A DNA stretch of 64,000 bases from the NCBI RefSeq assembly GCF_000160035.2, contig NZ_KI535367.1, positions 362,841-426,840 on the forward strand, read 5' to 3'. Both the position numbers and the translations under genes were made by a program. Below, in pieces: positions 45,592 to 54,654 of this stretch. Each line of letters starts with the position of its first letter. The stretch's first letter is position 1. The notes beneath the pieces are model-generated. The model searched no databases, had not been told where the DNA came from, and worked only from the letters and a program-made list of their open reading frames with translations. Source of the DNA: Catonella morbi ATCC 51271 (GTDB taxonomy: Bacteria; Bacillota; Clostridia; Lachnospirales; Lachnospiraceae).

Positions 45592-45682
45592 TTTATAATA
45601 CAAGTGTCAAAAGTATAAAAACTCTGTAAAAACTCGCATGCAAAAGAATATATTATCTTTGACACCCACATCATGTTATAGT
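45592..45682. repeat. MITE-like repeat B, copy 2
   Basis: About 91 bp with ends TTATAATACAAGTGTCAAAA and TTGACACCCACATCATGTTATAG, as at 24809-24898, while the middle differs. It lies between the lacI-like gene and the ribokinase gene. Confidence 0.75.
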
Positions 45683-45698
45683 AAAGGCATAAAAAAAT

Positions 45699-46598
45699 CT
45701 ATAAACTTTTGTATCTTTCTTCCACTTCTCTCATTTCAGGGATTGAAGGTGCTGCTCCTATTCTTGAAACTGCAATGGATGCTGCAACGGTCGCCTCCTT
45801 AATAACTGTATCCATTTCCTTCCCCGCTAGTATTCCACTTACAAAATAACCGGCAAATGTATCTCCCGCCGCCGTAGTGTCTACTACTTTTGTTTTTACC
45901 GCATTTTGTTCAACAGTTATATTGCCGCCGGAATATATAGAACCCTTATCTCCTAAAGTTATTAAAATCCCTGCACCTTTAAATCTATTTATTAATTTTT
46001 CCATACATTCTTTAATGTCAAATTCTGCCATTTCAGAAAGTTTAAGTGTCTCAGTCTCATTCAGCAGAAAATAATCTACATAATCCAAATTTAATTCTCT
46101 TATCTTCTCATCCATTGGCGAAGGATTTAAAACTATCTTCATTCCAATTTTGTGTGCATTCTCCACGATATACGGCAGTTCTGAAATCTCATTTTGAAGT
46201 ACAATATAATCACCCTTTTCAAATTCACTTAATACACTATCCACATAATCTTTGGTAATACTGCGGTTTGCACCGGCAAAAAGTATTATACAATTATCTC
46301 CTGATTTATCTCTCTGTATGATAGCATTACCTGTTCTTATCTCATCCCTGATTAAAACCTTATCAGTATTTACTCCGGCTTCCTTCAATAAATCTAACAA
46401 AAATTTACCATCTTCTCCTATCATTCCGGCATGATAGACTTCAGCTCCTGCTCTTGCAAGAGCTACCGACTGATTTAGTCCTTTCCCTCCACAAAAAACA
46501 TTCAAATCTTTTGAAGATATTGTTTCTCCTTTTTTAACAAAATCATCTACATCATAAACATAATCAATGTTTAACGAACCAAAATTTAATACCTTCAT
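45699..46598 (-). CDS. Ribokinase-like PfkB sugar kinase
   Basis: A 299-aa kinase: NVFCGGKGLNQSVALARAG (sugar-binding GG) and the catalytic DTTAAGDTFAGYF signature near residue 250. Family members phosphorylate ribose or related sugars at O5. It starts after GGGAG and precedes the lacI-like gene, separated by repeat B. Probably part of the same regulon, taking care of ribose entering through the importer, though the repeat between may separate transcripts. Confidence 0.88.
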   Translation of the reverse strand: MKVLNFGSLNIDYVYDVDDFVKKGETISSKDLNVFCGGKGLNQSVALARAGAEVYHAGMIGEDGKFLLDLLKEAGVNTDKVLIRDEIRTGNAIIQRDKSGDNCIILFAGANRSITKDYVDSVLSEFEKGDYIVLQNEISELPYIVENAHKIGMKIVLNPSPMDEKIRELNLDYVDYFLLNETETLKLSEMAEFDIKECMEKLINRFKGAGILITLGDKGSIYSGGNITVEQNAVKTKVVDTTAAGDTFAGYFVSGILAGKEMDTVIKEATVAASIAVSRIGAAPSIPEMREVEERYKSL

Positions 46599-46679
46599 AA
46601 TATTCTCCCTTGAAATATTTTAAATAAAATTTATGACACTATAGTATATTTTCTATTTGGTTTTTGTAAATATCCCAAA

Positions 46680-47066
46680 TTATTTCAACTCCTCCACCAA
46701 CGCCCTAAGCTCCATCTCCCAGTTACTGAGAGGAGAGAACCAGACACAGTCAAGCACGCTACCATCTTTTATATTTACTGAGGAGCAGATAATAACAGGA
46801 AGCTTCAAGCCTTCACTTTTGACAAACTCTACAAACTTGTCTCCTGTATCTTTTTCCTCATAGCCACCCGGCTCTACCGGATAGTACATATCTGTTATGG
46901 CTAAGTCAAAATGCTCACCTTTTTCTGCTGCCTCTTTGATTTTATCAATTCCATCTGTCAGGTTGGTCACCCATACGATATCATCCGAGTTTATGCCACA
47001 AGATAATAACACCGAACGTATTTCCGAATGTTTGCTTGCAGAATCTTCTAAATGTAAAATTTTCAT
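46680..47066 (-). CDS. Stand-alone receiver-domain protein coupled to AbiEii
   Basis: A 128-aa single-domain protein with a receiver-like fold. The acidic pair LHLEDS, the putative phospho-acceptor Asp in DLAITDMYYP and the Ser in VIICSSVN are present. The Lys-Pro of normal receivers is replaced (WFSPLSNW), and an insertion follows the Asp (VEPGGYEEKDTGDKF). The ATG at 47066 begins two bases after the AbiEii stop, and its ribosome site (AGGAGG) lies inside the end of the AbiEii gene, so the two are coupled. No kinase or output domain is present. Role in the toxin-antitoxin locus is unknown. Confidence 0.75.
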   Translation of the reverse strand: MKILHLEDSASKHSEIRSVLLSCGINSDDIVWVTNLTDGIDKIKEAAEKGEHFDLAITDMYYPVEPGGYEEKDTGDKFVEFVKSEGLKLPVIICSSVNIKDGSVLDCVWFSPLSNWEMELRALVEELK

Positions 47067-47068
47067 AA

Positions 47069-47980
47069 TCACTTCCTCCTATAATCAAATATATCCATAC
47101 TTGCAATCTTTCCTATTCCTATATTTATCGCTTCATCATACGTCATATCTTCATAAAGCAATTTTTTTGTAATATTATTATAATCAGATTCATAAAAATT
47201 ATTATTTATAATTTCTTTCAATATATCAGGTATGCTATAATCAGGTTGTGCAGATGGGTTATTCTTTGACTGCATACGATCTTCACGAACTTTATCAACT
47301 AAGCCGGTCATTTCTGTTGTTATGTTAATTTGTGGGATTATTTTTGCAATATCGTATAAATGTCTCGATATCCTATCTTGTTTATTCTGAATCCTATAAT
47401 CACATATTGCAAAAATTTTATCTATAAAAGTACGTTCTAAAGCTTGTACTCTCATCTCCACTTCTACTGCCTCAAACGGAACAGGAAGATTTATATCTCT
47501 TTTCTCGCAAAACTTTCCAATAAAACTACTTACTTTTTTAACTTCAATCGGATATACAATCTGATAAAAGCTTGTTTCAACAATTAGTTCTAATCGGTTT
47601 CCTCTGAATAATGACTCATATTCAAATACATATCTATTATAGCTGTGCCTTGACATAATGTCATCAGGATTCAATAATTTTAATCCCAAATTTTCTGTCA
47701 CAGATAATATTATTTCTTTAGTTTTTTTCTTTTCTGACTCAGTCAGTTTCCGACTAATCGATAAATCGATATCTTCCGAAAATCTCTCTATAAGTCCATA
47801 GACTTTTGAAAGAGAAGTTCCGCCTTTAAATACAAAAGGAAGTTTACTTTTTGACAATTCAAAGAGAATCATAGATTGAATAGTATCTTTTTCAACCATT
47901 TGTTGCATTCTATTCTCCTCCAGCGCAACGGTTTCTATAATACTTCTCCACTCATCTTTGTATATATTATACCAACTCAC
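47069..47980 (-). CDS. abiEii: AbiEii/AbiGii-family nucleotidyltransferase toxin
   Basis: A 303-aa DUF1814-type toxin. The nucleotidyltransferase motif is clear: FVFKGGTSLSKVYGLIERFSEDIDLSI, with GGTS and the DxDLS aspartates, and YEFESLFRGNRLELIVET. Family members block growth by NTP-dependent modification (tRNA for related toxins), serving as type IV abortive-infection systems. Start is GTG inside the last codons of the antitoxin gene (14-base overlap), with GGAGG upstream, so translation is coupled. Confidence 0.9.
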   Translation of the reverse strand: MSWYNIYKDEWRSIIETVALEENRMQQMVEKDTIQSMILFELSKSKLPFVFKGGTSLSKVYGLIERFSEDIDLSISRKLTESEKKKTKEIILSVTENLGLKLLNPDDIMSRHSYNRYVFEYESLFRGNRLELIVETSFYQIVYPIEVKKVSSFIGKFCEKRDINLPVPFEAVEVEMRVQALERTFIDKIFAICDYRIQNKQDRISRHLYDIAKIIPQINITTEMTGLVDKVREDRMQSKNNPSAQPDYSIPDILKEIINNNFYESDYNNITKKLLYEDMTYDEAINIGIGKIASMDIFDYRRK

Positions 47981-48584
47981 CCATCAAACCTCCTTCATAA
48001 ATATTTTTGTAAACCTTATCAGGATATAGTTTGATATACTCTTTTACAGTCTTAAAGTCTACCTTTACTGACTCTGTATATTTTTTTAATTTTTTAATAA
48101 GAGCAGAACCATATAGTTCACTATATTTATCAATTACTGACATCAAATCTAAAAACTGCAATGCAAACTTATTATTTTCTGTAATATTTACCACAGGTTT
48201 ATACACTATAATAGTACTGCCATCAACATTCATTTTCCTTTGTTTTGTGGTAGCCTCATTACTGCATATCTCATAGCAAGATGGATTTTGTGTTGTAAAA
48301 CCATATTTATTCGCGAGTTGAAGACCTGTAATATATCCTGATGTCTTTCCATTTACATATAGATACTTTTTGTCGAGATACTTGTCTATGGAAATACGTC
48401 CTTTGGTTCCAAGTATAGTCAGATATGGCAGAAAATATACACCATTATATAAACGTTCCAACTTTCCTTCATCTACCAGCTTTTTCATTTCCTGTCTAAG
48501 ATAATCTTTGGATGATGACGGCAACTCACTGATTAAAATCGGCTCTCCATTCTTATAATTATTAAGAATATAATCATATATCAT
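47967..48584 (-). CDS. abiEi: AbiEi-family antitoxin (DUF6088-like)
   Basis: A 205-aa protein with an N-terminal winged helix (ISELPSSSKDYLRQEMKKLVDEGKLERLYNGVYFLP) and a C-terminal antitoxin domain containing GKTSGYITGLQLANKYGFTTQ. In studied AbiE systems the AbiEi protein represses its own promoter through two inverted repeats and antagonises the toxin. Start after GTGAGGA. The promoter at 48623-48651 lies within a strong palindrome, fitting autorepression. Confidence 0.88.
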   Translation of the reverse strand: MIYDYILNNYKNGEPILISELPSSSKDYLRQEMKKLVDEGKLERLYNGVYFLPYLTILGTKGRISIDKYLDKKYLYVNGKTSGYITGLQLANKYGFTTQNPSCYEICSNEATTKQRKMNVDGSTIIVYKPVVNITENNKFALQFLDLMSVIDKYSELYGSALIKKLKKYTESVKVDFKTVKEYIKLYPDKVYKNIYEGGLMGELV

Positions 48585-48622
48585 ATTGTCCTCACATTTT
48601 TGAAATTACTATTTTCATTTTT

Positions 48623-48698
48623 ATAATATAATAAAAGAATAAATTTATCAAGAGATAAATTTATTTAATAGGAAATTGGGCAGAAATTTCCTATTAAA
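48623..48698 (-). promoter_or_regulatory. abiE promoter with two inverted repeats
   Basis: Minus strand: TTGATA (48646-48651), 17 bases, TATTAT (48623-48628). The -35 box lies inside the perfect palindrome AATAAATTTATC-AAGA-GATAAATTTATT (48638-48665). A second perfect 14-bp inverted repeat, TTTAATAGGAAATT with AATTTCCTATTAAA (48664-48698), follows upstream. Confidence 0.7.
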
Positions 48699-48705
48699 TA
48701 AAAAT

Positions 48706-48752
48706 AAAGCACTCATCTTAGGCCTTTACACCTACAAACAAGTGCTTTTATC
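48706..48752 (-). terminator. Terminator of ftsH
   Basis: AAAGCACT and AGTGCTTT form the outer stem, followed on the minus strand by ATTTTTATTT. It is 15 bases past the ftsH stop codon. Confidence 0.7.
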
Positions 48753-48766
48753 ATTTTTAGTATACT

Positions 48767-50758
48767 TTATTCTTTCACTTCTAAAACAGCTTCATCCTTC
48801 TTTTCTTCTACAGTCTCAACCTTTTCTACAACTGTATCAGGATTTTCTGCTGCTTTACTCTCAGGCTTATCTTTCTTCTCATCATCAGGTTCAGGAAGAC
48901 CTTTTATTTCCCTGTACATCTTGATGAATTCTTTACCGGTAATGGTTTCCTTCTCAATGAGATACTCTGCTATCTTATCAAGGACATCTCTGTTCTCCTT
49001 AATAATACTTACAGCTCTCTCATAGAATTCCTTCATACGTCTTGCAACTTCTTCATCTATTTTAGCAGCTGTCTCATCGGCGCAGTTAAGTACTGCTCTT
49101 CCGTCTAAGTAACGGTTCTCTATGGATTCAAGCCCTACCATACCGAATCTATCCGACATACCATACTGAGTAATCATAGAACGAAGTATAGCCGTAGCAC
49201 GCTCAATATCGTTGCTTGCACCCGTTGTAATGGAATTAAATACTACATCCTCTGCAGCCCTGCCTCCAAGTAAGGTAATAATATCTGTTTCAAGCTCTTC
49301 TTTACTCTGAAGAAACTTTTCCTCCTTAGGAAGCTGCATGGTGTAGCCGAGTGAACCCATTGTTCTCGGCACTATGGTTATCTTCTGTACAGGATCCGCA
49401 TTCTTCATTGAAGCTGTTATAAGAGCATGTCCTACCTCGTGGAAGGCAACTATACGTTTTTCTTCCTTACCGAGTATCCTGTCTTTCTTTTCTTTACCGG
49501 CTATAACTACCTCAACCGCTTCAAAAAGGTCTGCCTGACTTACACTTTTACGTCCTGCCTTTACAGCCATAATAGCGGCTTCATTTATCATATTGGCAAG
49601 GTCTGAACCAACCGCACCGGCTGTAGCCATAGCGATTGCATCTATATCCACTGTATCGTCCATAAGCACGTCTTTGCTATGAACCTTAAGTATGGCAACC
49701 CTTCCCTTAAGGTCAGGACGGTCAACTATAACTCTTCTGTCAAAACGTCCCGGACGAAGAAGTGCCTTATCAAGAACATCAGGACGGTTGGTTGCGGCAA
49801 GAATAACCACTCCCTTTGACTTCGGATCAAAGCCGTCCATTTCAGCGAGAAGCTGGTTTAAGGTCTGCTCACGCTCATCATTTCCTCCGCCATACTTGGA
49901 ATCTCTGCTCTTACCTATGGCATCTATCTCGTCTATAAAAATGATACAAGGCGCCATACTATGTGCCTGTTTAAATAAGTCTCTTACTCGGGAAGCACCC
50001 ACACCTACAAACATTTCCACAAAGTCAGAACCTGAAAGCGAGAAGAACGGTACCTTTGCCTCTCCGGCAACCGCCTTTGCAAGCAGGGTTTTACCTGTTC
50101 CCGGTGGTCCCACAAGAAGTGCACCCTTAGGAAGCTTAGCTCCAATCTCGGCATATTTCCTAGGATTATGCAAAAAGTCCACCATTTCACGAAGTGAGTC
50201 TTTTGCTTCATCCTCACCCGCTACATCAGCAAAGGTAATGCCTGTACGCTTTTCCACATAAACCTTTGCATTACTCTTGCCGACTCCCATCATTCCGCCG
50301 GCATTTTTTGAAAATGAGCGGTAAATAAGATACATAACCACCCAGATTCCAAGCAGTGGAAGTATATAGATTGCAAAGAATTCAAGTATTCCCTGAGTAG
50401 CATCTGCTACCGGAGAATTCACACTGACATTAGCTTTCAAAAGTCTGTTTGCAAGATCGCTGTCTCCGATATAGCCTGTGTAGTATGTAGGCGTATATAT
50501 ATCATTGGCAGATGACTTAGGTGTAATCTCTATCTTTCCCTGCTTCAGCACTACAGATTCTACCTTGCCCTCATCAATCATTTTAACGAATTCATTATAG
50601 GTAATTTCTCTGTTCACACCCTGCTTTATCAGGTTCATTCCATATATGAATACCAGAAAAATGACAATAGTCGCTATTACTGTTATTATCCCGGCTCTTT
50701 TGTTCATTCCGCCGCCGGAATTGTCGTCACCCGGTTTATTATTATTGTTATCTTCCAT
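48767..50758 (-). CDS. ftsH: ATP-dependent zinc metalloprotease FtsH
   Basis: A 663-aa membrane-bound AAA protease for quality control. Two N-terminal membrane helices flank an extracytoplasmic loop. The AAA core shows [27 protein letters not shown] and RPGRFDRRV, and the zinc site is HEVGH with a later Asp. The C-terminus is acidic and low in complexity ([12 protein letters not shown]). I chose the ATG at 50758 after AAGGAAG; upstream M at 50785 has no ribosome site. Confidence 0.97.
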   Translation of the reverse strand: MEDNNNNKPGDDNSGGGMNKRAGIITVIATIVIFLVFIYGMNLIKQGVNREITYNEFVKMIDEGKVESVVLKQGKIEITPKSSANDIYTPTYYTGYIGDSDLANRLLKANVSVNSPVADATQGILEFFAIYILPLLGIWVVMYLIYRSFSKNAGGMMGVGKSNAKVYVEKRTGITFADVAGEDEAKDSLREMVDFLHNPRKYAEIGAKLPKGALLVGPPGTGKTLLAKAVAGEAKVPFFSLSGSDFVEMFVGVGASRVRDLFKQAHSMAPCIIFIDEIDAIGKSRDSKYGGGNDEREQTLNQLLAEMDGFDPKSKGVVILAATNRPDVLDKALLRPGRFDRRVIVDRPDLKGRVAILKVHSKDVLMDDTVDIDAIAMATAGAVGSDLANMINEAAIMAVKAGRKSVSQADLFEAVEVVIAGKEKKDRILGKEEKRIVAFHEVGHALITASMKNADPVQKITIVPRTMGSLGYTMQLPKEEKFLQSKEELETDIITLLGGRAAEDVVFNSITTGASNDIERATAILRSMITQYGMSDRFGMVGLESIENRYLDGRAVLNCADETAAKIDEEVARRMKEFYERAVSIIKENRDVLDKIAEYLIEKETITGKEFIKMYREIKGLPEPDDEKKDKPESKAAENPDTVVEKVETVEEKKDEAVLEVKE

Positions 50759-50862
50759 TGAACTTCCTTTCCATGTTATATTCATACAACTTCATTGCAT
50801 ACAATTATAACCATACACAATCCTAATTGCAAGCAATACACATATAATTCACCAATTTATCT

Positions 50863-51630
50863 TTATTTACGGTTTTTCTCATAAATAAGTCCGAGTCCTT
50901 TTACCAAAAGGGAGTCATCCACCGTAATTTTCTTCTTACAATACGGAACTACCAGCTTAGCCAGTCCTCCTGTGGCTATAGTTAAGAGTTCCCTGCCCAT
51001 TTCCTCTTCAATTCGCTCTATCATACCGTCTATCATAGCCGCGCTTCCATATATGGTACCGCTTTTCATACTGTCTATCGTATTGCTTCCGATTACCTTT
51101 TTAGGTGCTTCAAGACTGATTCTTATAAGCTGCGAGGTTCCGCTTACAAGTGAGTTAAGTGCAGTTACCACTCCCGGCATTATGGCACCGCCCATAAACT
51201 GTTTCTTTTCATTTACATAGCTAAAAGTAGTGGCAGTTCCCATATCTATTATAATAAAAGGCGGTTCATATTCATCTACCGCCGCCACCGCACCTGCTAT
51301 AAGGTCTGCTCCCAGCTGTGCAGGGTTATCTATCACTATGTTTATTCCGCTTTTTACGCCCGGACCTACTATCATAGGCGATTTTCCGCATACCTTCTTC
51401 ACAGCCTCCGCTATCGTATCGGTTAACTGCGGTACTACCGAAGAAATGATACATCCTTCCACCTCAGTCGGAATTTTCCCATAAAGTTCAAATAGGTTCT
51501 TAAACATAATAGCATATTCAAGGCTGGTTTTGCCCATATTGGTAGCAAGTCTTTCCTCAAATATAAGCTTCTTCCCTTCCAGACAACCCAGTACTATATT
51601 GCTGTTTCCCATATCTACTGCAAATATCAT
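50863..51630 (-). CDS. coaX: Type III pantothenate kinase
   Basis: It phosphorylates pantothenate, the first step of CoA synthesis. 255 aa of the ASKHA fold: FAVDMGNSNIVLG (phosphate 1), LGADLIAGAVAA, IIDMGTATTFSYV and GAIMPGV. Start at 51630 after GGAGA; an upstream TTG frame start is less likely. It sits upstream of ftsH on the same strand, about 105 bases apart. Confidence 0.95.
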   Translation of the reverse strand: MIFAVDMGNSNIVLGCLEGKKLIFEERLATNMGKTSLEYAIMFKNLFELYGKIPTEVEGCIISSVVPQLTDTIAEAVKKVCGKSPMIVGPGVKSGINIVIDNPAQLGADLIAGAVAAVDEYEPPFIIIDMGTATTFSYVNEKKQFMGGAIMPGVVTALNSLVSGTSQLIRISLEAPKKVIGSNTIDSMKSGTIYGSAAMIDGMIERIEEEMGRELLTIATGGLAKLVVPYCKKKITVDDSLLVKGLGLIYEKNRK

Positions 51631-51737
51631 ATTTTTCTCCAATATAAAACCAAATTTTTCTAAAAAAATCTTGGATACAATAATTAGGACAGGAACGCTC
51701 CCTCTCGGTACGAACCTGCCCTATAAATGATTTGGGA

Positions 51738-52292
51738 TTAATTTTCTTCTATGATGCTCTTAGCCTTGTCAGGATCTGCCGAAACTGAAAGGTATATATA
51801 GTTACCTTTGCGGATAACAAAAGCATTCTCAAGACGCTTAAGCTCCTCCGGAACATAGTTCTCAAAGCTTGCCTTCTGAGTTTCAATTCTTGAATTTAAC
51901 AATGTCTCAACAGTCTTTGCCGTCTCTTCATCGTTTGCTTCAAATGCAGCAATTTCCTCTGCTGTACCGCCCGAGCTTGAAACATAAATCTTTTTAGCTT
52001 TTATCTTATCCTGTGGAAGTCCCGGATAAAGAATATCGATAGTCTCTGCCTCAGGCTCAGCAAGTTTATCATTATACTTAATCTCATTTTTAAGTCTGTC
52101 CGCTACCTTTGTTACATCAACTGCCACTGTAGCACTGCTTGCTTTTGAAGAAGTACTTGCAGCCTGACTTGTGCTTTTAGTTGCGGAGCTTTTTGTGTCT
52201 CCGCCTCCTCCGCAGCCATATAATACAGCAGAAGCTGTAAGTGTCAATACAGAAAGCGTAGCTAACATTTTAATCTTGTTTGTTTTTTTCAT
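51738..52292 (-). CDS. DUF4358-like lipoprotein
   Basis: A 184-aa exported protein with a lipoprotein signal (LATLSVLTLTASAVLYGCGGGG; Cys near residue 27), Ser/Thr-rich linker, then a single domain resembling DUF4358 (VADRLKNEIKYNDKLAEPE ... GNYIYLSVSADPDKAKSIIEE). It starts 14 bases after the SGNH gene. Such proteins accompany SGNH/MBOAT surface-acylation genes in related bacteria, but no MBOAT gene is seen here. Function unknown. Confidence 0.75.
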   Translation of the reverse strand: MKKTNKIKMLATLSVLTLTASAVLYGCGGGGDTKSSATKSTSQAASTSSKASSATVAVDVTKVADRLKNEIKYNDKLAEPEAETIDILYPGLPQDKIKAKKIYVSSSGGTAEEIAAFEANDEETAKTVETLLNSRIETQKASFENYVPEELKRLENAFVIRKGNYIYLSVSADPDKAKSIIEEN

Positions 52293-52306
52293 TCTCTTAA
52301 CCTCTC

Positions 52307-53299
52307 TTAATAATTCATATTTACTATATAAGCAAGTATTCTCTTGCAATACTCCCTATCCATATGCACTCCGTCAGGAGTAACACCCTTTGGAAGATAG
52401 CCTTTTTTGTCAGCAACGGCAGGCGAAAGATCAACATATGTTGCCTTTATACCTTCTGCCATTTCCTTAATAACCTTATTGAATTTATTAACATTTTTCA
52501 TGTTAAATATTTTATCTGATTTAGATTTCTTTTCAGTCACAGGTAGAATTCCGCATACAACTATTTCTGCATTGGGCTGAATTTCCTTTATAGCCTCTAT
52601 GGTTTTTTTGTATTCATCAGCAAAAATATTTGGGTAAGGCCATCCAAGTTCATTTATACCATAGCAGATATATACCTTTTTGTACTTCTTATCTTTAAGA
52701 GCTTCTACTACTGTCACCGATTGACCTTTAGCATTCTTAACCACTTTTTCGGTACGTGCATTCTTAACGTTCAAGCCTCTTCCCGCAAAAAAATCCGGGT
52801 TTTTAAGACCTGCATTTATCTGAAGTCCCTGTGTTCTTGAGTCTCCTATAAAGACAGCATCTTTATAATATGCCTCCTGTGCCTCCTTTGTTGCATCCAC
52901 CAGTTCTTTAATATCGGTCTTTACCTGACTGTCAGCAGCTTTATTCTTATTGTTATCAGCTATTACAGCTCCGTTACTGGCGGTCTCCGAACTTATACTT
53001 CCGCTTGCTTCAGAAGATGAGTTTTGTACGGAACCCGTATTAACTGATGAAGTCTGACTTGTGTCAGCTGATGAAGTTGCATTACTGCTTGTGTTTTCTG
53101 TAACTGTAACCGCAGAGCCAGTAATTGTTGTACTCGCTTTACCGTTTCCGTTCCCTGTGAAAAGGCTTATTACACCGTACGCTCCCATTATTCCGGCCGC
53201 CATTATAGTTACCGTAACTAAAGCAACCAAACCTCTATGCTCATTTCGTCTTTTCTTCCGATACGAGTTTCTTTTATTTCTATATTGATTACTACCCAT
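52307..53299 (-). CDS. Membrane-anchored SGNH-type hydrolase/acyltransferase
   Basis: A 330-aa protein. One N-terminal helix (LVALVTVTIMAAGIMGAYGVI) after a basic segment anchors it outside the cell. A Ser/Thr-rich linker follows. The SGNH domain has the nucleophile in AVFIGDSRTQG, the block III Asn in YGINELGWPY and the DxxH end DGVHMD. Esterase or O-acyltransferase activity on wall or surface glycans is likely by family. Start at 53299 after GAGGAT; the lipoprotein gene follows immediately. Confidence 0.85.
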   Translation of the reverse strand: MGSNQYRNKRNSYRKKRRNEHRGLVALVTVTIMAAGIMGAYGVISLFTGNGNGKASTTITGSAVTVTENTSSNATSSADTSQTSSVNTGSVQNSSSEASGSISSETASNGAVIADNNKNKAADSQVKTDIKELVDATKEAQEAYYKDAVFIGDSRTQGLQINAGLKNPDFFAGRGLNVKNARTEKVVKNAKGQSVTVVEALKDKKYKKVYICYGINELGWPYPNIFADEYKKTIEAIKEIQPNAEIVVCGILPVTEKKSKSDKIFNMKNVNKFNKVIKEMAEGIKATYVDLSPAVADKKGYLPKGVTPDGVHMDREYCKRILAYIVNMNY

Positions 53300-53417
53300 T
53301 ATTATCCTCATTTCAAATGCAGACGGTTAGATCTGCCGGTTTCCAAAATGTCTTAGCAAAATGAGTATAAGTTTGTAAATATCAATTGTCAAGCATATTT
53401 GAGTGATTTCCCTCATT

Positions 53418-54098
53418 TTAAGACTTTTGTAAAATATACTTAATTAATTTAGATATATATTTGTAATCTTCTTCATCTGCATTGGCCAAAACTCCTAAAA
53501 CCATTTCATTCCGTCCGCTTCCCAATTCTTTTAAAAGCTTGCTGTCTTTTAGACTTATTCCGTAACCGTTTGAAGTTAATCTGTCTCCGTATGGTACAGC
53601 AGAATCCAACACTTCAGATACCTTAGCAAAAGTGTCACTGTTTACAAATTCATCAAATTTATCCCTATCAGCTATGACTATATTTATATCACCGGCTGCA
53701 AATTTGGCTACCAGCCTTTGTGTATTTGCCACTTCATTACCCATACCCGTAGTTTCAAGAATATATGTATCATCAATCTGGACTTCCTGTTTTCCTTCTT
53801 GAAGTTCAAGGTAGGATGAAAGCTCCTTCGTAAGTTCAACCGTCTTTTCCTCATCCCAGTAATCATTTATTACTGCAACAGATGCTACTACCTCAGGCTT
53901 TGGCGAAAACATTGTATATAAAACAGAAAATACAAAGCCCAGCACAATTATTGCTGCAATAATCTTATTTCTGTAATAATCATTAAAATAAGCAAACTTC
54001 TGCTTACGGCTCATTTTTTTCCACTTATCGGATTCATTTTCATCACTGCGGTGATTATAGATATAGGCTTCCTCATCTAAAATACTTTCTTTTTTCAT
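53418..54098 (-). CDS. Hypothetical membrane-anchored protein
   Basis: A 226-aa protein: cytosolic basic/acidic N-terminus, one membrane helix at about residues 46-66 (IIAAIIVLGFVFSVLYTMF), and an extracellular domain of about 155 residues. Weak resemblance to extracytoplasmic solute-binding-like folds (GDINIVIADRDKFDEFVNSDTF) is visible. No catalytic motif recognised. Starts 3 bases after the receiver protein gene, likely one transcript. Confidence 0.7.
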   Translation of the reverse strand: MKKESILDEEAYIYNHRSDENESDKWKKMSRKQKFAYFNDYYRNKIIAAIIVLGFVFSVLYTMFSPKPEVVASVAVINDYWDEEKTVELTKELSSYLELQEGKQEVQIDDTYILETTGMGNEVANTQRLVAKFAAGDINIVIADRDKFDEFVNSDTFAKVSEVLDSAVPYGDRLTSNGYGISLKDSKLLKELGSGRNEMVLGVLANADEEDYKYISKLIKYILQKS

Positions 54099-54101
54099 AG
54101 C

Positions 54102-54500
54102 TTACTCTTCAATCAAATTAAATTTTTTAAGCATAGCCACAAGTTTATCCTGGTTGATAGGCTTTCCGGCATAGGCTGTACAACCGTTTTCAAAGGCCTT
54201 GGTTACATGTCTTGTCTCACTTAATGCAGTAGTCATTACTATCTTAACTCTGTCTTCTTCCGAAACTCCGTTATCTTCCTCTAATTTTCTTATCATTTTA
54301 AGCGCCTGGTGTCCATCCATTTCAGGCATCATTATATCAAGGCAGACAAGGTCATAAGGCTCATTCATTTCAACAGCCATTGTAAATGCCTCTACTGCTT
54401 CCTTTCCGTCTACTGTCACATCACACTCACCGTATTTTTCAAAAAATCTGAGCATAAACTTCCTACTGGCGAAGTCATCCTCTGCTATAAGTACTCTCAT
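54102..54500 (-). CDS. Single-domain response regulator (CheY-like)
   Basis: A 132-aa receiver with all key residues: acidic pair LIAEDD, phospho-acceptor Asp in LVCLDIMMPEMDG, Thr in VMTTALSE and Lys in AGKPINQ. No output domain. Start at 54500 after GGAGGT. Without an adjacent kinase its partner is unknown; it precedes a membrane-anchored hypothetical protein in an apparent operon. Confidence 0.92.
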   Translation of the reverse strand: MRVLIAEDDFASRKFMLRFFEKYGECDVTVDGKEAVEAFTMAVEMNEPYDLVCLDIMMPEMDGHQALKMIRKLEEDNGVSEEDRVKIVMTTALSETRHVTKAFENGCTAYAGKPINQDKLVAMLKKFNLIEE

Positions 54501-54654
54501 TTTTACCTCCAAATCAAAATTACAAGTGTATCTTTTAAAGTTTTATGTTATCATAATGGAGTGATGGTGTCAAATAAGAAGCTGTGATTTTTTAGTGAAC
54601 ATTTTTGTAAATTTATGCATTAGAGCCGGGTTGCTTATAGAAAGTGAGGTATTT

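Noticed and set aside
45661..45680. TTGACA and TATAGT in repeat B as a promoter
   Set aside because: The spacing is only 12 bases, and the motif belongs to the conserved element end.
54520..54580. Possible third copy of the 90-bp repeat B (TACAAGTGTAT ... GGTGTCAAA)
   Set aside because: Only short end-like matches; spacing and sequence are too different, and it overlaps a promoter region.
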